From positions 37,017,001 to 37,081,000 of the forward strand of contig JBAIAC010000004.1 in the NCBI GenBank assembly GCA_037349315.1: a stretch of 64,000 nucleotides of DNA, in the 5' to 3' direction. The DNA comes from Chelydra serpentina. Its lineage: Eukaryota > Chordata > Testudines > Chelydridae. The position numbers were made by a program, and so were the translations under genes. This document shows positions 51,790 through 63,969 of this stretch, in pieces (position 1 is the stretch's first letter; each line of letters starts with the position of its first letter). The notes under the pieces are model-generated. The model was not told the origin of the DNA. It saw only the letters and a list, made by a program, of their open reading frames with translations, and searched no databases.

Positions 51790-53895
51790 CCTTGAGCCTA
51801 GAGTATCTCAGAAGGATGTTAAATAGAGGCTATTAAAGTTAGACATTTCTAAATCAGCATGTCCAGATAACTTCCATACAAGAGTTTTAAATGAACTGGC
51901 TGAGGAGCTCACTGGACCATTATTATTGATTTTTCAGTAAGTCTTGAAACGGGGGAAGTTTCAGAAGACTAGAAGAAAGCCAATGGTGTGCCAATATTTA
52001 AAAATGATAAATGGGATGACCTGGATAATTGTAGGCCTGTCAGTGTGACATCAGTTCTGGGGAGGATAATGGAGTGCCAATACGGGACTCGATTTCATAA
52101 AGAATTAAGACTAATATAATTAATGCCAATCAACATGGGTTTATGAGAAATAGATCCTGTCAAACTAAGCTGATACTTTATTTGATTAGATTACAAGTTT
52201 GGTTGATAAAGGTAATAGTGTTGATGTAATCTACTTCTGTAAGGCATATGACTTGGTACCACATGACATTTTGATTAAAAAACTAGAAAGATATAAAATT
52301 AACATGGCACACATTAAATGGATTAAAAACTGGTTAACTGATAGGTCTCAAAATGTAATTGCAAATGGGAAATCACCATCAAATGGGGGTGTTTCTAGTG
52401 GGCTCCTGAAAAGATCTATTCTTGTATCTGTGCTATTTAACATTTTTATCAATGACTTGGAAGAAAGCACAAAATCATCGTTGATAAAGTTTGCAGATGA
52501 CACACAAATTGGGAGAATGTTAAATAATGAAGAGGACAGGTCACAGATACAAAGTGATCTGGATCACTTGGTAAAATTGGTGCAAGCAAACAATATGCGT
52601 TTTTAATACAGCTCAAGGATGTAAGCCATAGGTACAGCATGGGAGACTCTATCTCAGGAAGCAGTGACTCTGAAAAACATTTGGGGATCATGGTCAATAA
52701 TCAGCTGAGCATGAGCTCTTAGTGCAGTGCTGTGGCCAAAAGGGCTGATGAGATCCGTGGATACATAAGCCGGGGAATCGGAAGAGTGGAGAAGTTTTTT
52801 TTCCACCTCTGCATTCAGCACTGGTGTGACTGCTGCTGGAGTACCGTGTCCAGTTCTGGTGCGCACAATTCAAGAAAGATGTTGATAAATTGGAGAGAGT
52901 TCAGAGAAGAGCCATGAGAATGATTAGAAAACATATCTTATAGTGATAGACTCGAGGAGCTGTAGGCCTGGCTTAACATGAGTAATTGGACATGGGTAAG
53001 ACCTCATTTCTTGGGAGACAGAAATAAGGGCGGTAAATGGATCAGCAGACTGGAAACAAAATGTCTCTGTAACTGATAAGTAAGTGGGCCAGTAAGCTAA
53101 GAGACAAAGTCTGTACTAGCTAAGATAAGGGGGAACACCCAAGGAACTATTTACAATGGACAAGATAAGCCTGGAACGTAATATGATGTAAAGAGTAAAG
53201 TGTACATGAACGGTGCGTGGACAGAACATACTGTACAGGGATTGGTTCTTACAAAGTAATCAAGTCAATCCCAGAACATGTGATACAATGCATAGTAAAT
53301 GCAATGTAATGAGTAAATTTCTATAAAGGAAAAGGTTTTCTGTGTAACTTTAGATATGTGTTATGCCCTATACTCAACCCTTATGGTTGAGTCTGAGCAA
53401 CTTAACATAGCTTTGCTGTAAGCCAGATAAAGGAATCTGAATGATGAGACTGGAGACAGATTGAGTTCTTGGGAACCAAATGGAAGAGGTCTTGGGGGAA
53501 GCCCAACAGGAGCTCAGTCTATTAGTTTAACAAAGAGAAGTTTAAAGCGTTGCTTGATTACAGTCTATAAGTACCTACGCCAGGTAGAAATATTTAATAG
53601 TGGTCTCTTCAAGCTAGCAGGAAAAGGTATAACGCGATCCAATGGCTGGAAGTTGAAGCCGGACAAATTCAGATTGGAAATAAGGCATACATTTTTAACA
53701 GTGAGAGTAATATAACTATTGGCACAATTTACCAAGGATTATGGTGGATTCTTCGTTCCTGACAAATTTTAAATCAAGACTGGAAGTTTTTCTAAACGAT
53801 ATGGGGAATTTCTAGGGGAAGTTCTATGTCCTTGTTATACAGGAGGCTAGATAATTGCTATGGTTCCTTCTGGCCTTGGAATCTCTGAGCTCCTA
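51790..53895 (+). mobile_element. CR1 LINE (RT region to 3' tail), plus strand, with nested LTR
   Basis: 51850-52190 gives the LDISKSACPDNFHTRVLNEL-like and PIFKNDKWDDLDNCRPVS-like RT finger blocks, broken. The frame 52199-52606 reads VDKGNSVDVIYFCKAYDLVP, LFNIFINDLEE and LIKFADDTQIGRM; FADD is the RT catalytic box. After the LTR insert (52961-53508), the CR1 resumes with KAVTGSVxKYLR-type sequence and WKLKPDKFRLEIRHTFLTVR, ending in ggttccttctggccttggaa tctctga. Several stops: a dead copy. Confidence 0.9.
52961..53508. mobile_element. Solo LTR (548 bp) inserted in the CR1
   Basis: Starts TGTAGGCCTGG and ends CCCAACA, i.e. TG...CA termini. It is flanked by an exact 5-bp duplication GGAGC (52956-52960 and 53509-53513). 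The surrounding CR1 text is continuous when it is removed. A TATA-like tctataaagg lies at about 53322. The terminal structure and 5-bp duplication fit an endogenous retrovirus or other LTR element, left as a solo LTR; no internal genes are present. Confidence 0.85.
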
Positions 53896-54440
53896 TTGTG
53901 ACTCTCCTTTTTATGAGTCTATTGCCTGAAAAAGAGGGTGTAATATATAAAGTGCGATGATGATACATTGCAGCTTAGTTTTTGAGTGTAATGGAGGCAT
54001 TGTTCCTTGAAGGTAAATGCCTTTTAAATGAGGCTCACTGTAGTTGGTGAGCCATAATGCCTGTGTGTGTGACGAAAGGGACTATGACACTCTAGAATAG
54101 GTTGTTTGAAATATTATTCATTTTAGCATGTAGTTATCAGTGTCATCGCTATCAGAGTATAAAACTGGTCAAGACCTCATTGTATTTACACTAAAGCCGA
54201 GGCTTATATTGAGCCATGTTGAACCAAGTCTCTGACTTGCTGCACTTTCTTTGGATGCTGCCCTTTTGTTCTCCAGAATCTTTTCTGATTTAAAAGAAGA
54301 AAACTAGGTCGTTAGCCATAATGGTTGTGTAGCTGTGCTTGACTCGTATTCAGAGTTAACTGATGCGTGTTTGCTTTTGCAGATATGCTGAAACAAACCT
54401 GGGGAGGTGTCCGCTCCCCCATTTGTTTCAGTGGGTTGTT
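53896..54440. other. Intron 12, nothing recognised
   Basis: AT-rich sequence between CR1 copies; no exon for the rest of DDX10 is seen. Confidence 0.5.
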
Positions 54441-54444
54441 TACA

Positions 54445-54955
54445 TATATGCCCAATGATCTTAGAAATGCAGACCTTGAGAAGCCATCTAGTCCAGTCCC
54501 CTGCACAGAGGTAGGACAAAATACACTTAGACCATTCCTGACAGGTGTTTGTCCAACCTGTTCTTAAAAACTTAGTGATGGGGATTCCACAACCTCCCTT
54601 GGAAGTCTATTCCAGTGCTTAACTATCCTTATAGTTAGAAAGTTTTTCCTAATATCTAACCTAAATTTCCCTTGCTGCAGATTGAGGCATTTCCTTCTTC
54701 CCCTACCTCAAGTGGACATGCAGAACAGGTGATCACTGTACTCTCTATAACTGCTCTTAACATATTTGAAGTCTGTTAACAGGCCCCACTCAGTCGTCTT
54801 TTCTCAAAAATAAATATGCCCAGTTTTTTAATCTTTCCTCATAGGTCAGGTTTTCTAAACTATCTTTATTATTTTTGTAGCTATCCTCTGGGCTTTCTAC
54901 AATTTGTCCACATCTTTCGCAAAGCGTGAGGCCCAGAACTGGATAATTTAAATGT
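54445..54955 (-). mobile_element. CR1 LINE 3' portion, minus strand
   Basis: Antisense CR1 text: ctagtccagtcccctgcaca, tagaccattcctgacaggtg, tggggattccacaacctccc, gttagaaagtttttcctaat, ccacatctttcgcaaagcg, cccagaactgg. 3' end left, 5'-truncated right. Confidence 0.88.
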
Positions 54956-55149
54956 CAGCAGTGGTTGTTCATTGCTGATCAAAGTGTGTAAGAAAAGTGA
55001 GGGACTATATAAAGACTCGTGTAATCTCCTGGGAATGGCCACCCATTTTTGTGCCGTTAGTGGCTGATTTTTTGGAAAGGAGTGCAGTCTTGGAGATTAG
55101 AATGGCTTCAAAGGCAGGATAGCCAAGTTCATAGGTTTGGCATTATTTA

Positions 55150-55295
55150 GAGGCAGTGCGGCTGAGTGGATAAGACTTGGATTAGCTGTAGTAGAACGTA
55201 AATCTCTATTCCCAACTCTGCCAGTTTTGACCTTGTGCAACCTCTGCAATTTATTTGTAAAATCGGGGAAATATATTTGCCTGATTTTTAGGATA
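55150..55295 (+). repeat. MIR-type SINE, plus strand
   Basis: gcggctgagtggataagact tgg, tattcccaactctgccagtt, ttatttgtaaaatcgggg follows MIR order with a tRNA-like head. Confidence 0.6.
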
Positions 55296-55368
55296 TGTTC
55301 TTAGTCTTGTTCAATAAGGGCTGTGAAGTGTATGACAATACAACAGAAATCAATAGATGTGAGACTTA

Positions 55369-55571
55369 GGGCACGTCTTCACTGGCAACGTTAAAGCACT
55401 TTAACGTGGCTCTAAAAAATCCACCTCCACGAGGGGCGTAGCTTCCAGCGCTGGTGCACTGTCTATACGGGCATGTTACAGTGCTGAAACTTGCAGCGCT
55501 CAGGGGTATGTTTTTTCACACCCCTGAGCAAGAAAGTTGCAGCGCTGTAATGTGCCAGTGTAGACAAGCCC
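55369..55571. mobile_element. Harbinger-like MITE, 203 bp
   Basis: Ends GGGCACGTCTTCACTGGCA and TGCCAGTGTAGACAAGCCC, flanked on both sides by TTA (55366-55368 and 55572-55574), the 3-bp target of PIF/Harbinger transposons. Internal cagcgct units are repeated in inverted arrangement. Same family of termini as 2183-2413. Confidence 0.85.
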
Positions 55572-55574
55572 TTA

Positions 55575-57907
55575 AACTCAGTCTTCTGGCTACCAACTCA
55601 GTGCACCTGACTGGATGGTGTAATGGACCAGGCAGCTGTATTTGTCTGAAGTGCATAATGTCCTGCAAAATTCAGTATTCTGAAGAGTTCTACACCTAGG
55701 TCTCACTGCTACTTATATATTGTGTGTGAGTGCATACATACAAATTCAAAGCGAAGTTGGAATAGGAACTCTTCTTTTGTCTTCAACTTCTGCAAATATT
55801 TTTATAAAAAAGTATTCTCTCTTTGTACAAGGACCTGTTGCCTGCTTGGCAGATGTTACTTCACTGGAAATTCTGCAGATAGTACACAGATTCAAATGTG
55901 TGGGAGTTAAGCAGTTTGAGTGTGAGGTTATTGCCCATTGTTTCTTTGCTCACTGCTGTGTAATCATAGTGAACTGGCATTCTCTCCATCTTCTCTAATG
56001 GTTCCTTTGCAGAGAGGTTCCCCCCCCCCCCCCCCCCAATATTCTAGAGATTTGTCATCTTGAGAGCTGGTACATTACTGTCCTCTGTTGTGGTATTGGC
56101 TTATAACACATTGCTACCAGTAATCATTAGCTGGAGGGAGTCTCACACAAGCCTCCTGTTGACAAAGCCAGCCCTTAGGAGTATGTATACATACCCTAAA
56201 TTTAATGAATGAGAATCTCCGCTTTTGTTTAAACAAAAATGTACGTCTTTCGCTCTGCCTTGCAAAGACAGTTTTGAACATTTAGACTGATGTATAAACA
56301 ACAGAGTGCCAGAGTGGAGAGGAAAATTTTTTTGGACTCTCCTTTGACAAGCAGAGGCTAGAGTTGGGGTGTGTGAGAGAGAGGAAATCTAAAGATCCTT
56401 TTTCACGTATACATCCTTGTTAAATGAGGCAGCTAAGTTTGGGCATTTGATTCTCTATAAAATGCTTAAGCTGGCCCTGGGTGTCTGTGTGTGATGGTGG
56501 AAAGGTCTTGATTACGCTGCGGAATGGGAGGAGCAGCAAAAATAGTTTTAAGCCTACTCAGAAATGCTTAAACTGTCACTGTTTGTTAAAATTTTCAGCC
56601 CTCTGAGATTGAGCAGGCATCTGCTATACTGTGGGTATGCTTGCCAATGCTACGGCAGCTGCTGCAAAGGGAGCTTTTCTTTGGAGCATTCTCCATCACG
56701 GCCAGGAAGAGCTAATGGGGAATGTAGCATGTAGTCCTCACTGCCCAGCCCCTCACTGGCAACTCCAGCAGTGCATGTGCAGAAGGAAGAGAGGAGGTAA
56801 GGCCGAACGCCCGCTGCACTAGTCCTGTAGCTGCTGCAGGCTACCTCTTCTCCACAGTTATCTGCTTGCCCACCCAGCGACAGACTGACCTGAAGAGCTG
56901 GAGGTAACCTGGAGCTCTGTTCTTCTCTTTGCATCAGCTGTACTTTGACCCGGCCTCTCATACGAGCAATTGGAGGTCTGTCCACCTCATTAAGCAAAGA
57001 TGATTCATATCCCCAAATGACCACCCAGCTCACTACCAGTGAGCACCTTTATTGCTCAAAGAATATTTGGAGGGAATCCCATGTTAGTGTTCTGGCAGCA
57101 TAGCACTGATGATCAGTGCTCCTGGAAGCACTTCTGTGCCATTGGCAGCATAACAAGTGTTAATGTTGACCCTGATTGTTTGGCACAATATGGTTTTCAC
57201 CTGCGTTGGTGCATTATTTTTCTCTGTTATCAGTGAGGCAGTAAGTGTCTTTAGTGATGTAAATATTACCATGCCTGTATCTGGGTCAGCTCCTCTTTCA
57301 TTTCCTCACAGCTGCGCATTCTCAATACAGGGATTAATTTCTCAGCCATAGAATTCTGCAGTTCTTAATTACCAGGCATAGGACCAAACATAGAGATTAT
57401 CATCTACATACGAGTTGATGGAAAACCACATTTAATGATGTGCCTTTTTTTGGCATCACATTGCAGTCATTAATCTACCTTCTGAGAAACTTCCTAATGT
57501 AGTTCTGGGAACATTTCTAGAAGCAACCTTCTATCTGTCCAGGACACACAGTCCAAGGCTCTCAGATTAGTGTCTGCTGCTCCTTGGTTACCTACTCTTG
57601 TCATTCATAGCTCCAGCAAACAGAAGCTGAAAGGTTCTCAAGTTTGGGACCATGTGTGGATAGGTTGCTCTTTAGAAAACATGGTCCCAACCCGTTTGCA
57701 CAGGTACATCCATTTACCAGAGTAAAGACCTTAACTAAACCCAGTCAGTTCCCATCACTTCAGTTGGCTGAAAGTACTTGAACCAGCAGTGGACACTGGA
57801 GTTTGGAGTAGCTCTGTGAGGAAATCATGTGTGATTGAATGGGAAATGAGCACCAACACAGCTGCCAGGTACTAGTATAGGAGAGAGGCTTAGTATACAC
57901 CCTACAT
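55575..57907. other. Intron 12, no firm feature; C18 run at 56020-56037
   Basis: Mixed intron sequence. The ORFs at 55720-55998 and 56650-57033 have no recognisable domain. A C18 homopolymer lies at 56020-56037. Confidence 0.45.
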
Positions 57908-58598
57908 CACTGGTTTTCAAACTGGAGAGTGTGCCCTCTGGGAGGGGGGGTGGGGAGGTACAACAACGTTGTTGCGGGAATTTGAGGACTTGACTAGTTG
58001 ATGAGTTCTCTCGTTGGCTGGGTCTCCTGCTCCAGTTCCTGTTCCTGCTTCTCCAGCTCAGCAGCAGTGAGAAGGGAGGGACAAGGAGTGGGAGGAGCAT
58101 GCCCTCTCCCTGCATGGGGAGTGTGTGTGTGTGTGGGGGGATTCCAGCTTGCTCATCTTCTTGGAGGCTGGTGCGTGTACACTATGGTGGGAGGTAGTTC
58201 CTCTCTGCCAACACAGGCTCTTGCAGGTGCGTACTGGTGGGTGTGCTGCAGCTGGAGGAGCCTGATGGTGATGGTGACTGAGGTTCCCATAGGTGGGGAA
58301 ATGGGGGAGGCGTGGCCTGGCTGTCTCTCTTACTACAGCGACTTGCCTGGGGTGTGCCCTGGCCCATGGAGTGACAGGGTGCCCTGGCTGGGAGGTGGGT
58401 TTCTGGACTCCAGGCATCCACAAGGTGCTATTTCTGCTTGATGAAAGGGAGGCACACATGGGATGTGGGTCTGTACGTGGTGAACACAGCAAATAAAAAG
58501 TTTGGGAATCTGTGCCGTATATAAATGACCTAAGTTGAAGCCTACCAACTTCCTGAAGTAGAAGTTCTAGTATATGAACTAGTTTTTGAAAACCACTG
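57908..58598. mobile_element. Probable hAT-type element, about 690 bp
   Basis: Left end CACTGGTTTTCAAACTG and right end GTTTTTGAAAACCACTG are inverted repeats. No matching 8-bp duplication is evident (CCCTACAT versus AAGAGAAT). The interior is G-rich with a short GT run at 58120-58134; the 193-codon minus-strand ORF (58058-58639) inside has no recognisable domain and is probably spurious. Confidence 0.55.
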
Positions 58599-60955
58599 AA
58601 GAGAATGTACTGGATCCAGGCAGTTTCTACTTGCTTCATAGGGTCATTTGAGGAGGTAGTGAAGCATTTATTTTACAAATCATAATGTGTTTACGTAGGT
58701 AATGGCAATAATATAAAAATGCATACCTTACGAAATGACACTGTTACTTAGGAAGTTTCCTAAGCAAAAAGCCTGCACTCACTTGCTCTCATCTCTACCT
58801 TCCAAGCAAAACGCTAGTTGAACAGGCTTTGCAACATACCCTATCCATCATCCTGCTCGGGTCCTGTTGGACCAATGAGAAAAGAAAATTCTAGACAAGG
58901 GCAATCTAGAGACTGCAGACTTGAGTGCTCCAGGGATTTACTGCAAACCAAGAAATACACTCAAAAATGCATGGGTCCTGAACCATATAGGGATTTATAT
59001 TGCCGATACAGGCACAGGTCTGATTTTAGATTCAGGAAAACTCAGTTATGATATAGTAATTACAAACCTTAGTCCATTGCTGGTTGTAAAGAGTTAGAAG
59101 CTATTTGAGCTCAACAATTTCCTACCTGGAATGTAGACAGTGCAAATAATTTTCCTAAGGATGCTAAGAAAACTTCTTAGCTGAATAGACACAATTGCTC
59201 ATTGTGAATAAGATAGTACTTTGACAATGACCAATCAAATAGATAATGCAGCTAAAGCAGTTTCCCAGTAAAATTTGGTTATTAATCAGAGCCATCTGGA
59301 TAGTCGGTTAACTCAGATTTGTATCACTGGGTGCTGATGGTTTGATTCCTTCCAGTTTCAAATTGTTTGCTGCTCTTGCCTTTCAAAGGATTTTTATGTA
59401 GCTGTTTGTATGGGCCAAATATACAAAGGGGGAAGGCTTTATGGGGAATCTTACATGGGGAAGGTTTGTGCAGGATCAGCAAAAAGGAACTTCCAGGAGA
59501 GAAGATACTATTTTGCAGGATTTTTAAATGGTCCTCTGCCTCTGATTTGCAGTTACAGATTCCAGTGTGATGTACAAAGGTGTTTGCCTTTTTCTTTTTG
59601 TAGGTCAACTAATCAGCTTCTCTGAAGGGTTGTATCTGTTACTTGGTAAACTGTCTACATACATACATAGAGAGAGAGAGAAGCTTAGCATTGGAATAAA
59701 GGTAACTAGTGTCCAGAAATATTGTTACATATTAGCACTGCTGCAGCCATGGCCACCAGTTATTTGCCCCTCGCTCACCATCCAGAGCAGGAACAGAGAA
59801 ATCTGTTAGGTACAGAGGAAGCAGCAATGTCACTGTAACTTCACATAAACTAAAGGTGAATACAAAAATAAACTTTCCTGGCTTGGTAGGTCTGCAACAA
59901 AATTATCTGGTGCAAAATCAGTTTCTGTTATGAAGGCTAGGCTGGCTCCAGACTACTACCCACGAGGAAGGTCATTTTTCTTTTGAGAGAAGTGGGAGAA
60001 CTCTGCCTGGCTTCTGACTCAATCCAAATCGTGGTTTATTAAACTTGCTCTTTCAATGGAAGCACACATAGCCCAGGATCTTCACATTAGGATGAATTCC
60101 AAATACTCCAGTAAGCACAAAATGTTAAATCTTAAGGCAGCTAGGTTATTCATTTCTATTAGGTTTTATTTGAAATGCTCAGAAAAGCTGTATACTGGTG
60201 CTTACTTGGATAGAAAACTAAGCTTGCATCATGTGTTAATCCCCAAAATGTTACTCCTGAAGAGCTTTCTTTCCTAATCTCACCTAAAAATAATTGTCAA
60301 AATAATTGTCACCTGGCTATGAAATGAACTAGTTATTTTAGGATTGTAGTTAAGGACATTCCTCATTTCAGTTCATTGCGTAGATGGTGTCTGGCTGTTC
60401 CAGTTATCTTTAGATGCTGAGAAAACTTTGTGACTGTATCAAATGTGATTTCATGCACATACTACCAGAGAAATTCAATTTCAATTTTAGTATTGCCTTT
60501 AGAAACTGGTTGAAAGTCTTATACTTTCCACTTAAGACCCTCCCTAAGAAGTCATCCCTGTTTTCCTGACATCAAAACATGAGATGAGGTGGTTCTTTGG
60601 CTTATTTATTGAACTTCTTGTGTTAACAACTTGAAGAATGGATTCAGTTGTTGTTTCTCACAAGATTGTTATATGCTAGACATTACCACCTTCATGCTTA
60701 CCTGCCTTCTGAGATTAAAAACAAACAAACAATTGAAGAAACCCTGGGAGAAAGGCTTAGGGAGACTTTGAGCATCCAGGATGACCGTGTTCCAGATTGT
60801 TTCTAGTGTGGGAGAAATTGTAAAGTAAAGGGGTCTGTAAGCGAGACAGACATGAGCTTTTTGTGGAGTGACCACATGATGGGAAGTGTTTTGAGACTGC
60901 TGTTTCTAGGATGAGCAATAATGCAAGCCAGGGTGGCTGATTAGATGTGAAGAGG
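58599..60955. other. Intron 12, nothing recognised
   Basis: AT-rich, with a small (GA)n/(CATA)n patch at about 59660-59681. No exon or named repeat. Confidence 0.45.
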
Positions 60956-60959
60956 TGTG

Positions 60960-62780
60960 AGTCACAGGTTTGAAAACTGGAAGGGACCATTATCCTCAAG
61001 CATAATGACCACCTGCATTAATGGAGGCCATGGAATTTCACTTAAATTTCTGCATCAAGCTCACATCCTGTAGCTGAGCAAGAGGATATTTTAGGAAGAT
61101 TTCCAATCTTGATTTAAAGATGTTAAGTGATGAAGAATCTACAACATCCCTAGGTGTGAGTTGTTCCAGTGGATAAGAACCCTCATTTAAAAAATTGTTT
61201 GAATTTATGTTGCTTCAGCTTCCAGCTGTTGGCTCTTGTTTTGTCTTTGAGTAGGTTGAGGAGCCCTCGATCAGAAATGTTTCTCTGTGTAAGTACTTGT
61301 AGCCTCTGATGTAGGTTGTGTCTTAACCTTGTCTTTTGTAAACTAAATAGACTGAGCTTTCTAAGTCTAAGAGCTTTCACTGTAAGGCAGAATTTCCAGC
61401 TGTTTTCGGAACCCTTTCCAGTAGTTCAACATCCTTCTTGATGCGTGGACCTTACACTAGACACAATATTCCAGTAATGGTCTCATCAATGTTATATACA
61501 GAGTTAATACTCCCATTTGATATTATACTGCTTATGTCCAAGACTTGCATTAGCTGTCTTAGGACTGCACTGACACCACATGTTCACCTGGTTATCAGCC
61601 AAGAACCATAAAACCTTGTCAATCGCTTTTTTTCAGAATGCAATCTCCCATCTGGTAAGTATGGCCTACACCAGTGGTCCCCAACGCGGTGCCTGTGGGT
61701 GCCATGGCACCCGCCGGGCCATTTATGTGCACCCACCGACTGACAAAGGAGTGCTTTCACCAGACAACCCGCCACCGAGAAGCGCGGCCGCCAGACAACC
61801 AGCCGCTGAAATGCCTCCAAGAAGCATCGCCGCTGCTTGTCGGCGGCATTTCGGCAGTGATGCTTCTCGATGACACCGCTTGTTGGCACCGCCGCTTGTT
61901 GGCAGCATTTCGGCGGCTGGTCGTCCGGCGCCCGCCACACTCTTCTGGGAACATGAATATGCTATTGCAACAGAAAGGTTGGGGACCACTGGCCTACACT
62001 CATCCCTAGCTGTATGATCTTGAATTTGGCTGTATTAAAACACATGGTGTTCTGATGAGCCCAATTATGAAGCAACCCAGATAATTTTGAATAACTGGCC
62101 TGTCATTGTTTCCCACTCCACCGATCTTTGTCATTTGTAAATGTTACCAGCGATGACTTTATATTTTCTTTCATATCATCGATAGACACTGAATATGATT
62201 GGGTCAAGAACATATCCTTTGGGGGACTCCCATTAAAAATCCATAGTTTGAGTTATGAATCACCATTTACAATTACTTTCTGAACTCTACTGGCCAATTT
62301 TTAATCCATTTTATATGTGCTGCATTGATTTAGTATAGAGATCATTTTAAAATCAGAATGTCATGTGGTATAAACTCAAATGCTTTACAGTGTTATATTT
62401 ATAAGCCAAACTTGTAGTTTTGTCAAAAAACAATGTCGTTTGTTTGACAAGACCTATTTTCCATGAAACCATATCAATTTAACATTAATTATTGAACCAC
62501 CCTTTAATCCTGATCCATTTTGGTCTTTCCATGATTTTGGCTGAGATTGATGTCAGGCAAACAGTTACCTGGGTCATCCTGTATACCTTTTAAACAGGAT
62601 GACCTTTTATGTGTCCTCTGAAATGTCTCCAATACTCAAGATTTGTTAAAGATCAGCATTAATGGGTGAGTGCTCCTTGGTTGGTTCTTTTAATCTTCTT
62701 GGGTGTAAATTACTGGGTCCTGCAAGTTTAACTGTAACTGTTGCCATTTAACATCATCCCTGGTCACTGAATAGTGGAGG
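60960..62780 (-). mobile_element. Long CR1/L3-type LINE, minus strand, with nested hAT
   Basis: Antisense CR1 from the 3' tail (tttgaaaactggaagggacc, attatcctcaagcataatga) through the ORF2 end (ctaagtctaagagctttcac) and the RT core (tccattttatatgtgctgca ttgattta, aaatgctttacag, caagacctattttccatgaa acc, gggtcatcctgtatacc). It is continuous on both sides of the hAT at 61672-61991. Frames are heavily broken, so this is an old copy. Confidence 0.85.
61672..61991. mobile_element. Non-autonomous hAT element, 320 bp, inside the CR1
   Basis: Ends CAGTGGTCCCCAAC and GTTGGGGACCACTG are perfect inverted repeats, flanked by an exact 8-bp duplication GCCTACAC (61664-61671 and 61992-61999). The interior contains degenerate inverted units such as ggcggcatttcggc and gccgaaatgcc-like forms. 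No transposase. Confidence 0.95.
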
Positions 62781-63182
62781 TGGAGTCGTGGAGGTTGCGT
62801 GGAAGGCTCAATAGCAGTGAGAACAAAAGAAGATGGATTTCAAAGGTAGACTGCCACAAGTCATCTCAGGCTGTCTTCACTGAAATTTTTTTTTTTTATT
62901 GTGGGGAAACTAATGTGCATGAATTCCCTCTGTAAAAACACCATAGAGAGACAGCACTTGAGTGTTAATGTGAAGTAAGCTAGGCAAGGTCAATCAGAGG
63001 GAAGAGATGTAGTGCTGACCTTGCCAAGCTATCTGATGGTAAAACAGGCTGAGTGCCAAAGAAACAAGGGATAGGTATCTCCTAACACAGTGAAGACAAA
63101 GCCTGAGAGATTATCTGAGGGGGAAATATGAGTATTACTGTAAAGTGACCACTTGTAGACTGATGAGATTTGGAGATTGATT
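62781..63182. other. Intron 12, nothing recognised
   Basis: AT-rich; T10 run at 62887-62897. No feature supported. Confidence 0.5.
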
Positions 63183-63183
63183 G

Positions 63184-63265
63184 AGGCCTTGTCTATACAT
63201 ACACATTTCACTGGTGTAAATCACTTTCTAAATTGATTTGGTTAAACAGATGCAAGGTGTGGGGG
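63184..63265 (+). mobile_element. MITE left-end fragment (GGCCTTGTCTACAC family)
   Basis: aggccttgtctatacataca, tttcactggtgtaaatcact, ttgatttggttaaacagatg caa resembles the start of a common reptile MITE with CTTGTCTACAC ends. The right terminus is missing. Confidence 0.5.
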
Positions 63266-63968
63266 ACCCAGGGAACCAGGGAAGGATGATATAGTCCTGA
63301 TTAGAGTGTCTGACATGCATATATAGCTGTACTTGTCAAAGGACCATTAACTGCTGCCTGAACAACTCCATCAGAAGACTAATTTTTCTTCAATTATTTT
63401 TAACTTTTAAACCAGTAGTCCTGCAACTGCACTCACATTATTATAGACTCCAGATTTTGCAACAAATTGCAGCAACTGAAAGTTGCTTGCAGAACTGAAA
63501 GTCATTATTGCTAATATGGCATTTCTGAGAGAGACTCTTGTCTGATGTAAAATTTTTATAGAGACAAAAAACATTCTTCAAGTCAGTGCAGAGTATTTTG
63601 GAAGGACATGGCCTGTGTGGATATCTGAGAGTAACAAGACAGTTGTTGTGTTTGTTAATTGGGAATATTTAGTTATATAAATAATTAAAAGCTGAAGACA
63701 CTTGTGCAATCAAGAGTTGGTTAAATAAAATGCATGAACAGTCAGTTTACAATTAAAGTTCCAGGACTAATTATAACATTTGTGTACTGAATGTATTAAT
63801 CCAGTGTGAAAGAGAAGATATTTACCCCTTTAATTTGTTTCACTGATTAAAGGCACCTGCAAATAGTTGTGTGGTGATCTCATGTTTTGTTTAGAGATTT
63901 GAGTACAGAGATAAGAACTAAGGCCCAGCTTTGAAAATACAAGTTTGAATGGCACTATTCACATAGAA
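63266..63968. other. Intron 12 end, nothing recognised
   Basis: AT-rich sequence with no supported feature. Confidence 0.5.
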
Positions 63969-63969
63969 G

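Noticed and set aside
55155..55230. Possible tRNA gene
   Set aside because: Only a tRNA-like head of a MIR SINE; no full cloverleaf and no CCA-side stem.
58058..58639. 193-residue minus-strand ORF
   Set aside because: It crosses the right end of a hAT-like element, is low in complexity (H, S, P) and has no recognisable domain.
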